A model generated the notes under the pieces. That model saw only the letters and a list, made by a program, of their open reading frames with translations. It was not told the DNA's origin and did no database searches. The translations under genes and the position numbers were made by a program. A DNA stretch of 64,000 bases, taken from NCBI GenBank assembly GCA_050246015.1, contig JBFWWU010000005.1, positions 62,001-126,000 of the forward strand, read 5' to 3'. This DNA comes from JTS-AC122 sp050246015 (GTDB lineage: Bacteria; Planctomycetota; Phycisphaerae; Phycisphaerales; UBA1924). Positions 52,071 to 60,840 of the stretch are shown here, piece by piece (the stretch's first letter is position 1; the number at the start of each line of letters is the position of its first letter).

Positions 52071-52619
52071 CAGTGGCCATCAGCTGGCCGGTCCTATCAG
52101 ATTCAGTCTTCTCTGCGTCCTCTGGTTCCTCTCGTCCCTCTGCGTTCTGCATCTATGTTGGACCCCCGTCCGGGCCAGAGGCCCGCCCCCCCAACTCCAC
52201 TGTGGGCTGTGCTTTCACGCCGCCGAGGATGTCTGCCCGCCGCCGAAGTCGCGGAGGGCGTCGGCGACGGTGGCGTGGCCGTCGCGGATGGCCTTGCAGG
52301 TGCGGAGGAGGCGGAGTTCCTAGAGCATGTCGTCGCATTCTGCAGCCAATCAACCGTCCGCGGGCATCGAGCCCCGCGGACGGTTAGGTGCATTGGGGTC
52401 GCTCTCCAGGGGCTGCGCGGACCCTTTCAGGCCCCCCCAAGTCGCGCTTGCCCCTGCCGACCATCGGTCGCCCCTCCGGGGCGAAGAAGGGATCTATGGG
52501 GCGGCTTTCCGGGGGTGTCGCTTTGCTCCACCCCCGGCTACAGGCTGTCGAGGCCTTCGGCCTGGAAGACACAGACCCGGCTCGGAGAGCCGGGCGACCC
52601 TGAGGCGGCCACCTGACGC
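52071..52619. other. Intergenic region with gene debris and a hairpin
   Basis: 549 bases without an intact gene. On the minus strand near 52217-52325 one frame reads CDDML, a stop, then ELRLLRTCKAIRDGHATVAD and ALRDFGGGQTSSAA before a stop, which looks like the tail of a lost gene. At 52352-52385 there is a perfect 13-bp stem AACCGTCCGCGGG/CCCGCGGACGGTT with an 8-nt loop. Confidence 0.4.
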
Positions 52620-54098
52620 TCACCCCATGTGCTTGATGATGGCGTCGCCGAACTCGGAGCACTTGAGCTTGGTGGCGCCTTCCATCATGCGGTGGAAGTC
52701 GTAGGTGACGGTCTTGGCGGAGATGGCGCCGTCCATGCCCTTGATGATGAGGTCGGCGGCTTCGGTCCAGCCCATGTAGCGGAGCATCATTTCGCCGGAG
52801 AGGATGACGGAGCCGGGGTTGACCTGGTCGAGGTTGGCGTACTTGGGGGCGGTGCCGTGGGTGGCTTCGAAGATGGCGTGGCCGGTGACGTAGTTGATAT
52901 TGGCGCCTGGGGCGATACCGATGCCGCCGATCTGGGCGGCGAGGGCGTCGGAGAGGTAGTCGCCGTTGAGGTTCATGCAGGCGATGACGTCGAAGTCCTT
53001 GGGGCGGGTGAGGACCTGCTGGAGGGTGATGTCGGCGATGGAGTCGCGGATGAGCAGTTTGGACTTCCACTTGCCCTGGCCGTGGGAGGACCAGATGGCG
53101 GCGAGGGTGGTATCGACTTCCTTGACGATGGCGGCCTTCTGGGCCGGGGTCATCATGTCGTAGCCGGGGTCGATGAGTTTGGCGTTGGCCTCGGCGGAGA
53201 GATCGGAGTTGGATTCCTTGTTGCCCAGGATCCAGGATTCGCGCTCGGTGACGACCTGATCGCGGAAGAACCTGACGGCGATCTGATAACCCCAGTCCTT
53301 GAAGGCGCCCTCGGTGAACTTCATGATGTTGCCCTTGTGGACGAGGGTAACGTTTCGGCGTTTCTCCTTGAGGGCGTAGGCGATGGCGGAATGGACGAGG
53401 CGTTCGGTGCCGAGGTAGGAGACGGGCTTGATGCCGATGCCGACGTAGCCGTAGGCGGAGCCGGGGGTCGCGAGGGGGGGCTGAGCGGCATCGCGCGAGG
53501 ACATGCCGATGGATTCGAGTTGCTTCTGCCAGTCGGCGGCGGCCTTCTGCGAGCCGAAGCGGATCTTGGCAAACTCCTTGGGAAACTCCTTTTCCCAGAA
53601 CGCGAGGACCTTGGCGGCGTCGGGGGTACCGGCGGCGTATTCGATGCCGGCGTAGATGTCCTCGGTGTTCTCGCGGAAGATGACCATGTCGCAGTCCTGG
53701 GGCTTCTTGACGGGCGAGGGGACGCCCGCAAACCAGCGGACCGGGCGGAGGCAGACGTAGAGGTCGAGGAGTTGGCGGAGGGCGACGTTGAGGGAGCGGA
53801 TGCCGCCACCGACGGGGGTGGTGAGGGGTCCCTTGATGCCGACGAGGAACTGGCGGAAGGCGGCGAGGGTGTCATCGGGGAGCCAGTTGCCGGTCTTGTT
53901 GAAGGCTTTTTCGCCGGCGAGGACTTCGTGCCAGGCGATCTGGCGTGTGTTGCGGTAGGCCTTGGCGACGGCGGCGTCGAAGACGCGGACGGAGGCGCGC
54001 CAGATGTCGGGGCCGGTGCCGTCGCCTTCGATGAAGGGGATGGTGGGGTGATCGGGGACGTTGAGTTTTCCGGACTTCATCGAGATGGCTGAGGGCAT
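52620..54098 (-). CDS. icd: Isocitrate dehydrogenase (NADP-type)
   Basis: 492 residues from ATG 54098. TCA-cycle enzyme converting isocitrate to 2-oxoglutarate. Conserved segments: TIPFIEGDGTGPDIWRASVR, GPLTTPVGGGIRSLNVALRQ, LDLYVCLRPVRWFAGVPSPV, IFRENTEDIYAGIEYAAGT, TLVHKGNIMKFTEGAFKDWG, MNLNGDYLSDALAAQIGGIG and ATHGTAPKYANLDQVNPGSV. It is longer than the about 416-residue E. coli enzyme because of an insert near EKEFPKEFAKIRFGSQKAAA and the SSRDAAQPPLATPG loop. Coenzyme choice is by similarity only. Confidence 0.93.
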   Translation of the reverse strand: MPSAISMKSGKLNVPDHPTIPFIEGDGTGPDIWRASVRVFDAAVAKAYRNTRQIAWHEVLAGEKAFNKTGNWLPDDTLAAFRQFLVGIKGPLTTPVGGGIRSLNVALRQLLDLYVCLRPVRWFAGVPSPVKKPQDCDMVIFRENTEDIYAGIEYAAGTPDAAKVLAFWEKEFPKEFAKIRFGSQKAAADWQKQLESIGMSSRDAAQPPLATPGSAYGYVGIGIKPVSYLGTERLVHSAIAYALKEKRRNVTLVHKGNIMKFTEGAFKDWGYQIAVRFFRDQVVTERESWILGNKESNSDLSAEANAKLIDPGYDMMTPAQKAAIVKEVDTTLAAIWSSHGQGKWKSKLLIRDSIADITLQQVLTRPKDFDVIACMNLNGDYLSDALAAQIGGIGIAPGANINYVTGHAIFEATHGTAPKYANLDQVNPGSVILSGEMMLRYMGWTEAADLIIKGMDGAISAKTVTYDFHRMMEGATKLKCSEFGDAIIKHMG

Positions 54099-54288
54099 TG
54101 GGAGGCTCCGAGTTTCTGGGAGTGAGGGCGTGCTAGAACGCGGGTCGGCGGCGTGGGGGCGCGCTCGTCGGCCAGCGAGAAGAATAGACGGGATGTGAGC
54201 CGGGAGGGCGTGGCTGGCGCGAACGGTACTAAGGGAGCGCGAGGAGCATCCGGCGCTGGGCGTTGGAGGGGAGGGCGACCACCAACGA

Positions 54289-54319
54289 GAACGCCGCACC
54301 GAGAGGTGGTGCGGCGTTC
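54289..54319 (-). terminator. Hairpin terminator between two minus-strand genes
   Basis: Perfect 12-bp stem GAACGCCGCACC/GGTGCGGCGTTC with a 7-nt loop, about 85 nt past the stop of the PEP-CTERM-like gene and 190 nt before the icd start. The rest of the 306-base gap holds nothing else I can identify. Confidence 0.6.
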
Positions 54320-54404
54320 GCTTCTCCTACTGCGGCTGACCGGTGTGAAGACCACCGCAGCGGAGGCTCCTCAGTTGTGAGGGAGTAGGCGAGGAGGGAA
54401 GGTG

Positions 54405-55100
54405 CTAGTGGCGGCGACGGCGGGGTGAGCAGAGGCCCAGGCCTAGAGCGGCGATGGCGGCGGCGCCCGGCGTGGGGACGGGGCTCGCCGTGAAGAGCCA
54501 GTCGCTGGACTCGACGTGCTGGGAGGGATCGGAGCCGTGGTTGACCCAACCCCAGCCGGACGAGCCGACGAATCCGCGGTGGCCGAGGTCGTTGTCTTCA
54601 TCGCCGATTCGGAGGGAGTAGCCGCCCATATTGAGGTTGGTGAGGGGGATGGCGTCGCTGGAGGGAGTGATGATGCTTCCCCAAGCGGTCATGGAATCGG
54701 CGGTGACCCAGATGTCGTCGTCGCCTGGGACGATGGAGACACCGATGGTGTAGAGCATGTCGATGGTGTAGAGGCCGAGGTATTGGTCCTGGGCGAAGTC
54801 GGCGCCGGCGTCGCGGCCGCCGCGGGCCTGGCCGTGGAGGCGTAGCGTGCCGGCGTCGATGTCGAGATCCATGAACATGGCGGAGGAGGGGTGATCAAAG
54901 TCGAAGGAGAAGATGTCGTGATTGGGGGTGGCGTTGTAGAGTTCGTCGAGGCGGAAGCCGTAGGAAGGCGGCCGGGCGTTGCCGTCGGGGTGGTTGGCGA
55001 GTCGGAACTGGGACATGGTGGCGTGGGCAGCGCCGGCGGAAAGGGACAGAGAGATAACGGAGGCTGCCAGAGCAGCCGCGGGGCGGTGGAGAGCGGGCAT
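54405..55100 (-). CDS. Exported protein with PEP-CTERM-like sorting tail
   Basis: 231 residues, GGAGA upstream of ATG 55100, signal peptide ending AAHAT. The body (MSQFRLANHPDGNARPPSYG, FSFDFDHPSSAMFMDLDIDA, GTLRLHGQARGGRDAGADFA) resembles beta-sandwich PEP-CTERM proteins. The tail PVPTPGAAAIAALGLGLC followed by SPRRRRH is the sorting signal. Probably a cell-surface protein; no enzymatic motif. Confidence 0.82.
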   Translation of the reverse strand: MPALHRPAAALAASVISLSLSAGAAHATMSQFRLANHPDGNARPPSYGFRLDELYNATPNHDIFSFDFDHPSSAMFMDLDIDAGTLRLHGQARGGRDAGADFAQDQYLGLYTIDMLYTIGVSIVPGDDDIWVTADSMTAWGSIITPSSDAIPLTNLNMGGYSLRIGDEDNDLGHRGFVGSSGWGWVNHGSDPSQHVESSDWLFTASPVPTPGAAAIAALGLGLCSPRRRRH

Positions 55101-55280
55101 GTCGTATCTCCGGATGAGGGAGTGAGCGTTGAACTCGACAAAGCTACCACGCGTGGAGGAGCGGGCCAGCGAGCAGAGCAGGCTGGAGTTCAGAGCGGCT
55201 GTGACAGGCGGCAGAGTTCAGCGAAGTTCGCGCGGGGCGAGTGGTTATGAGCCGGGAACCGGTCCGAGAAGGGAAGGGGC

Positions 55281-57287
55281 TCAACGGGGAGCCAGGGCGC
55301 TCATGGCTCGGAGGGTCTCGGAGAACGCCAAGAGGGACATGGAGGAGGCGTCGCTGGAGAGGCGGCAGTCCCAGGGGGTGGCCTTGATGCCGCCCAGGGC
55401 ACGGCTTGGGGTGGGGATCATCCAGAGGGAGGAGTCGTCCATCTGGAGTTGGCGGATGAAGCGGAGAGAGGCGAGAAGCCGGGCGAGTTCGAGCGGGCGC
55501 TGGTCGGGGGAGGTGAGTCGTGAGTCGGCGAGCATGGCGGGGATGAAGGCGAGGGCCTGGGCGGATTGCCAGGTGACATTGGAGGTAGAGACGGCGTCGG
55601 CGTGGCCGGCGAGCATGGCACTGAGGATGATGCCGCCGGCCAAGTCGGGGCACCCGCCGAGCGATTCCATTGCGGCAGAATCGGTGGGCTGGACCTGGTG
55701 AGCCCAGAGGTCGGAGCGCATCTGACGGAGTGCGACGGCGGCGGGGATTTCTGGGGAGGCAGAGGCGGGGGAGGAAGGCTTGAGTTGCGCGAGTCGGAGT
55801 TCGGCGAAGCCGAGCCAGGGCATTTGGGCGATGAGGAGTTCCTGGGAGGCATCGCGGAAGGCGCGGCGGACGGCGGCGTCGGCGAGGCCGAGGGCCTCGG
55901 CACGGAGGGGGCCTGCGGGTTCGCGGGCGGCGAGTTCGACCAGAGCGAGGGCGACGAGGCCTCGAGCGGGAACGGGCACGGCGGGGATGAAGCCGTCGAA
56001 GGAGTTGAAGGAGGCAAGGACGGCGCGGCGGCATTCATCCGGAGCGGAGGTGGAGTCGGCGGGATCGGGGACGGTCGCAGGGGAGGGAGGGGAAGGGGCG
56101 GGGGAGGCGGGGGTGATGGCGGAGTCGATGATGACCCAGAGTGCGGCCGCGACCGGTGATGCGGACGCGGGGGATTCATCGTGCTCGACGATGCGCAGGG
56201 CGCGCAGGACGCGAGCGGAGAGGGAGCGAGCGGCGAGGGCGCGGTCGGGGGCGATACCAGGGGTGGAGGCGTAGCGCAGGAGTGCGTAGACCGCGGTGAG
56301 TTGATCGACAGCGCTGGCGAACGGGGAGGCGTACTGACCGGACCAAGGCTCGTAGAGGCCGCGCATGCCGTAGGCGCCCTGGGCGGTCCATTCGCGGGCG
56401 GCGAGGTGCGTGGCGATGCGATCGGCGGCGGCGCGGATCTCGGCGGAGTTGATCTGGGCGAGGTCGATGAGGCGCGAGCCGCGGAGGAGGAAAGCGGGGG
56501 CGGCGGAGGGGGTGCGCTGGGCGAGGTGGGTGGTTCGGAAGCGGTAATACTTGGCGGAGAAATGCTCGCGGATGCGGGCGGGCTCGTCGAGGCCGCGGGC
56601 GGCGTCGCCGGTGGCCTGGGAGGCGGCGCGGGAGCAGGCCAGGCGGAGGGAGGTGTTGGAGGCGAGGAGGGAGGCGGGGAAGGTGGCGACGAGTTGATCG
56701 CCGGCGCGGACGGCGACGCCATCGAGTCCTGGGGCGAGGTCGCGTTCGACGTCGTCGAAGGTGGCGGGTTCGAAGGGGATGAGGGAGCCAGAGAGTTCGA
56801 GGCTGATGGTGAGATCGCGGGCGAGTTGGCGGATGCGCTGATCGCGAAAAACGTCGTTGTCGATCTTGAAGCGTCGCTCGGCTTCGGACATGGCGAGTCT
56901 GGCGGCGCGGAGGAGGCCGTCGCCGACGTTGGCGGAGGAGGCGTCGGGCCCGGCCCAATCGGGAGCGAGGAGGGACCCGCGGCCGACGATTTCGCCGCTG
57001 AGGCGAAGGATGATGGAGACGCCGCCGGCTTCGATGTTGTCGAGTCGGCGGTCGGAGACCGGGTCGCTCCAGCCGCGGATCCAAGCATCAAGGACCTGGT
57101 AGGCGAGCATGGTGTCGGCGGGAGAAGGAGGGAGGGTGGGGTCTGGCGCGGAGGGAACGTCCGATAGGGGCGCCAGGGGCATCGGGTACGTGGCGGCGGC
57201 GGGGACGAAGGCGATCAGCGCTGCCGCGCCGAAGCAACACGTCGCGAGTCGGCATCGTGGGGCGATGATTCGGAGCAACGTGTTCAT
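55281..57287 (-). CDS. Large exported protein of unknown function
   Basis: 668 residues from ATG 57287, signal peptide ending PAAAT. The N-terminal third has an alpha/beta domain (GGVSIILRLSGEIVGRGSLL, VGDGLLRAARLAMSEAERRF) faintly like AMMECR1-type folds. The middle and C-terminus are helical and Ala/Leu-rich (QYASPFASAVDQLTAVYALL, PARGLVALALVELAAREPAG, FIRQLQMDDSSLWMIPTPSR), possibly an alpha/alpha toroid. A Pro/Ser-rich linker sits between. I do not recognise the family. It is upstream of the PEP-CTERM-like gene on the same strand with 180 bases between. Confidence 0.7.
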   Translation of the reverse strand: MNTLLRIIAPRCRLATCCFGAAALIAFVPAAATYPMPLAPLSDVPSAPDPTLPPSPADTMLAYQVLDAWIRGWSDPVSDRRLDNIEAGGVSIILRLSGEIVGRGSLLAPDWAGPDASSANVGDGLLRAARLAMSEAERRFKIDNDVFRDQRIRQLARDLTISLELSGSLIPFEPATFDDVERDLAPGLDGVAVRAGDQLVATFPASLLASNTSLRLACSRAASQATGDAARGLDEPARIREHFSAKYYRFRTTHLAQRTPSAAPAFLLRGSRLIDLAQINSAEIRAAADRIATHLAAREWTAQGAYGMRGLYEPWSGQYASPFASAVDQLTAVYALLRYASTPGIAPDRALAARSLSARVLRALRIVEHDESPASASPVAAALWVIIDSAITPASPAPSPPSPATVPDPADSTSAPDECRRAVLASFNSFDGFIPAVPVPARGLVALALVELAAREPAGPLRAEALGLADAAVRRAFRDASQELLIAQMPWLGFAELRLAQLKPSSPASASPEIPAAVALRQMRSDLWAHQVQPTDSAAMESLGGCPDLAGGIILSAMLAGHADAVSTSNVTWQSAQALAFIPAMLADSRLTSPDQRPLELARLLASLRFIRQLQMDDSSLWMIPTPSRALGGIKATPWDCRLSSDASSMSLLAFSETLRAMSALAPR

Positions 57288-57382
57288 GCGAGATCTCGCG
57301 GAAAATAGGTTAGGGGGCGTGGCTTTGGCAGGATAACGTGGCAGAAGGGCCGAGAACGGAGCCGAGCGATTGCCATACGCTG

Positions 57383-57399
57383 CTGGCACGCGGGTTGAT
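57383..57399 (+). promoter_or_regulatory. Sigma-54-like promoter
   Basis: CTGGCACGCGGGTTGAT matches the sigma-54 consensus YTGGCACGRNNNTTGCW at nearly all fixed positions, with correct -24/-12 spacing. The -12 element is TTGA where TTGC is expected. The predicted transcript would begin about 20 bases before the ATG of the 26-codon frame at 57431. Confidence 0.35.
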
Positions 57400-57430
57400 T
57401 CTTACTCCGTCAACAACAGGAGATCTGACC

Positions 57431-57511
57431 ATGCTCGCCCTGGCACAAATGACTGAGAATCGGAAGCGAATCGCCCTGCTGGTGCTGCTGAGTTTCGCGG
57501 CCTTGTGCTAA
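57431..57511 (+). CDS. 26-residue hydrophobic peptide
   Basis: ATG 57431 is preceded at good distance by CAGGAG. The peptide is a short polar start (MLALAQMTENRKR) then a hydrophobic helix (IALLVLLSFAALC) whose last residue is cysteine, like a lipoprotein signal peptide that stops at the lipobox. It could be a small membrane peptide, a leader peptide or a truncated lipoprotein gene. It has its own apparent promoter and is divergent from the large exported protein gene. Confidence 0.4.
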   Translation: MLALAQMTENRKRIALLVLLSFAALC

Positions 57512-57590
57512 ATCCCCCACCCACCCGCACTCCATCCCCGCCGCGCACCCCAATGCCGGCCCGCGTGTATGACGCTGGGACAGCCTGGGG

Positions 57591-58952
57591 TTATTGGGTT
57601 GGCTGCGAGGCATCGAGGAGTGGGAGTTCGAGCGATTTGATCGAGGGCATCGCCCGGCCGGCGATTCCCTGGAGGTCGCCGACCATGCCGGCGGTGGTCT
57701 GCATGACGCGGTCGATTTGTTCCTGCCGTTTCGCCCAGAGGCGCATGACGGCCTTTTTTTCTTTATCGAGGTCGTCGGAGAGGACGGAGAAGGCTTCGAG
57801 GATGGCTTCGACGCGCTGCTTGAAGCGCGGGCCGACCATGTAGGCGTACAGGAGTTCGGCCTTGGAGGCCAGGCCATCGGCGGCGCGTCGTGCGGCGGCG
57901 GCTTCCAGCAGGGCTTGTCGCAAGGAGACGGTGAGCGGGACGGCGGCCTTGTACCCGGTGACCCAGACGCCGTCGATGTGCTCGAAGGTGTCGATGCCCT
58001 TGGGCATGGCGGAAGAAAGGATGACGGCGAGTTCGGCGCAGGCGGCGCGCTGGTCGTCGCGGAGTTTGGCGAGCCAGGCGTCGCTCCAGGTGCGGGTGCG
58101 CTTGGATTCCCAGATGATGGTGCCGACGATTTCGCCAGCGTCGTTGACGACGCGGTGGAGGACGTCGCCGCCGAAGGAGCCTTTGGGGACGGGTTCGATG
58201 AGGTCGCGGGGGAAGCGGGCGCGGAGGAGGGCTTCGAGGTCGAGTTCCTGCACTTCGCCCTGGAGTTGCTGGGAACCTTGCTCGGCCTTGCGCTGGAGGT
58301 CTTCGAGGCGGCGCTGCATGTCGGCGATGAGTTTGTCCTTTTCGGCGGCGCGGAGGCGGTAGTGCTCGGCGGCGTCGGTCATGGCCGACTCGCGGACCCT
58401 GGCGCGCTCGGCGTCGAGGGTGCGCTGGAGGGTGAGGTCGAACTGCTCGCGTTCGAGCGTGAGTTGCTGGCGTTCGCGGCGGAGTTCGAGTTCGGATTTG
58501 GCGGCGTGGGCGAGTTGGAGGTCGCGCTGGGCGATGAGGGCGTCCTTGGCGGCGGCGTCGTCGCGGGCGCGCTGCAGGTCCAGGGCCGCCTGCTGCTGGG
58601 CGGAGCGCGAGGCGGCTTCCTGGATGGCCTTGGTGCGCTGGAGGACCTGCGATTCGACCTGTGCGGCGATGGCGGCCCGGGATTCTTCAAGTGAGCGGGC
58701 CTGAGCCCGAAGGGCCTCCTCGCGGCGCGCGATGTCGGCGTCCTTGAGGCGGGCGGCGTGCTCGAAGTCGGCGCGGGCGGCGTCGATGAGGGGGCGTGCG
58801 AGGGCCTGGGTGAGTTCAATGGTGGCGCCGCAACCGGGACACGTGATGGGCGAAGAGACGGCGGGGGCAGGCGGGGGCGCGGAGTTCACGCCGCGATCGT
58901 ACGCGGATGCGGCGCGAACCGAGGGGCGCGGGGCGGCGGGGGGTGTGACCAT
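57591..58952 (-). CDS. DUF2130 (RmuC-like) coiled-coil protein
   Basis: 453 residues from ATG 58952; a GTG at 58892 is an alternative and neither has a clear ribosome site. An N-terminal zinc-knuckle-like segment ITCPGCGATIELTQALARPL leads into a long coiled coil rich in Arg/Gln/Ala. The DUF2130 domain follows: LEALLRARFPRDLIEPVPKG, VVNDAGEIVGTIIWESKRTR (nuclease-like ExK), WSDAWLAKLRDDQRAACAEL, FEHIDGVWVTGYKAAVPLTV. A second coiled stretch (FSVLSDDLDKEKKAVMRLWA) closes it. DUF2130 proteins have a restriction-like core; activity unproven. Confidence 0.88.
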   Translation of the reverse strand: MVTPPAAPRPSVRAASAYDRGVNSAPPPAPAVSSPITCPGCGATIELTQALARPLIDAARADFEHAARLKDADIARREEALRAQARSLEESRAAIAAQVESQVLQRTKAIQEAASRSAQQQAALDLQRARDDAAAKDALIAQRDLQLAHAAKSELELRRERQQLTLEREQFDLTLQRTLDAERARVRESAMTDAAEHYRLRAAEKDKLIADMQRRLEDLQRKAEQGSQQLQGEVQELDLEALLRARFPRDLIEPVPKGSFGGDVLHRVVNDAGEIVGTIIWESKRTRTWSDAWLAKLRDDQRAACAELAVILSSAMPKGIDTFEHIDGVWVTGYKAAVPLTVSLRQALLEAAAARRAADGLASKAELLYAYMVGPRFKQRVEAILEAFSVLSDDLDKEKKAVMRLWAKRQEQIDRVMQTTAGMVGDLQGIAGRAMPSIKSLELPLLDASQPTQ

Positions 58953-59105
58953 GCTATTTTCATCTGAGCCGCCCGGCGCGAGCCGGCGGGGGAGCGTGCG
59001 TGGTCTCATGGCCCACGCCAACATTCGATCGCGCCCGGCCGCCGAGCGCTCCCACCGACCGCTTTGCGCGGTCCGGCTCAGCAAAACAGATGGTCGCGCG
59101 GAGGG

Positions 59106-59513
59106 CTATTCGGATTTCTTCTCGCCGGAGGGTTGCTCGACGGGGTTACCGAGGGCGGTGTACTTGGTTTCGCGGTCGGCCCAGAAGCGGGTGACGACGC
59201 CGTCGGTGATGATGAAATAGGTGACGGCGGTTATTTCGCTGGTGTTGCCGGTGAAGAAGCCCAGGAATCCGGCGTTATCACGGCCGGTGGCGTAGCGAAA
59301 GACCTTGGTGTTTTCGACGCCCAGGACCGGCGACTGGGAGGTCGGGGGCCCGAGGATGGCCACGAGCCACTGCTCCGTCGTGATGCCGGCTTCGAACTGC
59401 TTGAGGGTTTCGTTTCCGATGCGGACGCCGGTGTCTCGTTCGGCGGAGGACGCGCAGGCGGCCAGGGAGCAGGCGGTGAGGACGAGCGCGATGAGTGAGA
59501 GGCGGTGGGGCAT
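59106..59513 (-). CDS. BamE/SmpA-like lipoprotein
   Basis: 135 residues with lipobox SLAAC. After GNETLKQFEAGITTEQWLVA comes ILGPPTS, and later TYFIITDGVVTRFWADRE. The order, a short helix with Gly-x-Thr then LGPP and a beta sheet, is that of the SmpA/OmlA (BamE) fold. An envelope role is likely, but it may be a general BamE-fold lipoprotein and not the Bam subunit. Confidence 0.7.
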   Translation of the reverse strand: MPHRLSLIALVLTACSLAACASSAERDTGVRIGNETLKQFEAGITTEQWLVAILGPPTSQSPVLGVENTKVFRYATGRDNAGFLGFFTGNTSEITAVTYFIITDGVVTRFWADRETKYTALGNPVEQPSGEKKSE

Positions 59514-59574
59514 GTCGAACGTGCGGAAGGAGGGTGTAGATGGAAGGGCGGGGGCGACGAAGTCTTCGGGCAGC

Positions 59575-59603
59575 CCGAAAGCCGCCTCGAGGGGCGGCTT
59601 CGG
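59575..59603 (-). terminator. Hairpin terminator
   Basis: Stem CCGAAAGCCGCC/GGCGGCTTCGG with one bulged A, 42 nt past the stop at 59646 on the minus strand and before the BamE-like gene. Confidence 0.5.
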
Positions 59604-59645
59604 TGGTGAAGAAGAGAAAGGAGTTGGGTGTGAAGAAGGACTTGT

Positions 59646-59954
59646 CTAGCGGGGTGGCGGTGACGGCTTCTGACCGAGGTCCGGGGGCGGCTGCTTGATG
59701 GTGTTGTCGGGCGCGGGGGCGTCGGGGACTTTTTCGCTGGGCGGGGGCGGCTGGGGAGCAGAATCGTGCTTGCCGGTGAAATGATCGCAGCCCAAGGCGA
59801 GATAGCAGATGACGGCGATGATGAGGATGCTCAGGAGTTGGGCCAGGTCATCAAGGAGGGGAGCGCGGCAAGCCCGAGCATGACCCCGAGCAACCTGACC
59901 GGTGGGTTGCTCGGGGTCCAGAGGAGGTCGTTGGATCGCACTCCCGTCACTCAT
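59646..59954 (-). CDS. Small single-pass membrane protein
   Basis: 102 residues from ATG 59954. One transmembrane helix (LAQLLSILIIAVICYLALGC) and a Pro/Lys-rich C-terminal tail (APQPPPPSEKVPDAPAPDNT). The first 30 codons overlap a perfect 14-bp hairpin at 59882-59918, so the true start may be further in, near LLDDLAQLL, although no standard start codon is obvious there. Function unknown. Confidence 0.45.
   Translation of the reverse strand: MSDGSAIQRPPLDPEQPTGQVARGHARACRAPLLDDLAQLLSILIIAVICYLALGCDHFTGKHDSAPQPPPPSEKVPDAPAPDNTIKQPPPDLGQKPSPPPR
59882..59918 (-). terminator. Strong hairpin downstream of truB
   Basis: Perfect 14-bp stem GACCCCGAGCAACC/GGTTGCTCGGGGTC with a 9-nt loop, about 190 nt past the truB stop on the same strand. 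It overlaps the beginning of the predicted small membrane protein. It has no T-run. Confidence 0.5.
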
Positions 59955-60108
59955 CGGGTGTGAGTATGCGGGGCGGGCTGGTGGGGAATGTGATGGATGA
60001 ATGAGGAAGGCTTCATGTAGGGCATGAGGCCGGGCCGGTCGAAGCGCGATCGCGGGCGCGAGCATGATGGCGGAAGCCGGTTCGTGCCGGAGTGGCGGCG
60101 AACGCGAT

Positions 60109-60840
60109 TTAGGGGAGGGCGGAGGGGAGGGGCGTAAGTTGTTCGCGCGGGAAGGGGTCGGGGACGTGGTCGAGGGGCCAGGCCTGATCGACGTGGAACG
60201 GGGCGACTTCGGTGCGTCGGAGAGCGACGAGGACGCCGCCGGTGTGGAGGGCGGCGCCGATGTCGCGCGCGAGTGAGCGGATGTAGGTGCCCTTGCCGCA
60301 GTGAACGTCGATGGTGAGGAGGGGCCACTCGTAGTTGGTAATGGTGATGGAGAGGACCTCGACGGGGCGGGGCGCGATCTCGGGGGTGTGGCCTTTGCGG
60401 GCGATCTTGTATGCGCGGCGGCCATCGACCCAGACGGCGGAGTGGTCGGGGGGGCGCTGCATGATCACGCCGACGAAGGTGCGGAGGGCGGCATCGATTT
60501 GATCGCGCGTCGGCGGCGTGGCGACATCAACGGGAGTGAGTTCGCCTTCGAGGTCGTCGGTGGTGGAGGAGCGGGAGAGGTCAACTTCGGCGACGTATCG
60601 TTTGCGGCCCGCCATGATGCGGTCGCAGTGCTTGGTGGCTTTGCCGACGAGGATGACCATGAGGCCGGAAGCGAGGGGGTCGAGGGTGCCGCCGTGGCCG
60701 ACTTTGATGGATTTGGGGAGGCCTGAGTTGATGAGCCGGCGCTTGACGACACGGACGATGGACATGCTGGACAAGCGGTAGGGCTTGTCGACGAGGACGA
60801 TGCCGGAGAGGGGAGGGGGATCGTGGGGTTGATCGGTCAT
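60109..60840 (-). CDS. truB: tRNA pseudouridine(55) synthase
   Basis: 243 residues from ATG 60840. TruB modifies U55 in the T loop of tRNAs. Motifs: SGIVLVDKPYRLSSMSIVRV, KVGHGGTLDPLASGLMVILV with the catalytic Asp, KRYVAEVDLSRSSTTDDLEG, HSAVWVDGRRAYKIARKG, and DVHCGKGTYIRSLARDIGAA. It ends without the C-terminal PUA domain. Its ATG overlaps the TGA of the glycosyltransferase gene (ATGA), so the two are translationally coupled. Confidence 0.93.
   Translation of the reverse strand: MTDQPHDPPPLSGIVLVDKPYRLSSMSIVRVVKRRLINSGLPKSIKVGHGGTLDPLASGLMVILVGKATKHCDRIMAGRKRYVAEVDLSRSSTTDDLEGELTPVDVATPPTRDQIDAALRTFVGVIMQRPPDHSAVWVDGRRAYKIARKGHTPEIAPRPVEVLSITITNYEWPLLTIDVHCGKGTYIRSLARDIGAALHTGGVLVALRRTEVAPFHVDQAWPLDHVPDPFPREQLTPLPSALP

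Noticed and set aside
52629..54092. 487-codon plus-strand Gly/Glu/Val-rich frame
   Set aside because: Lies opposite icd, whose motifs are unmistakable.
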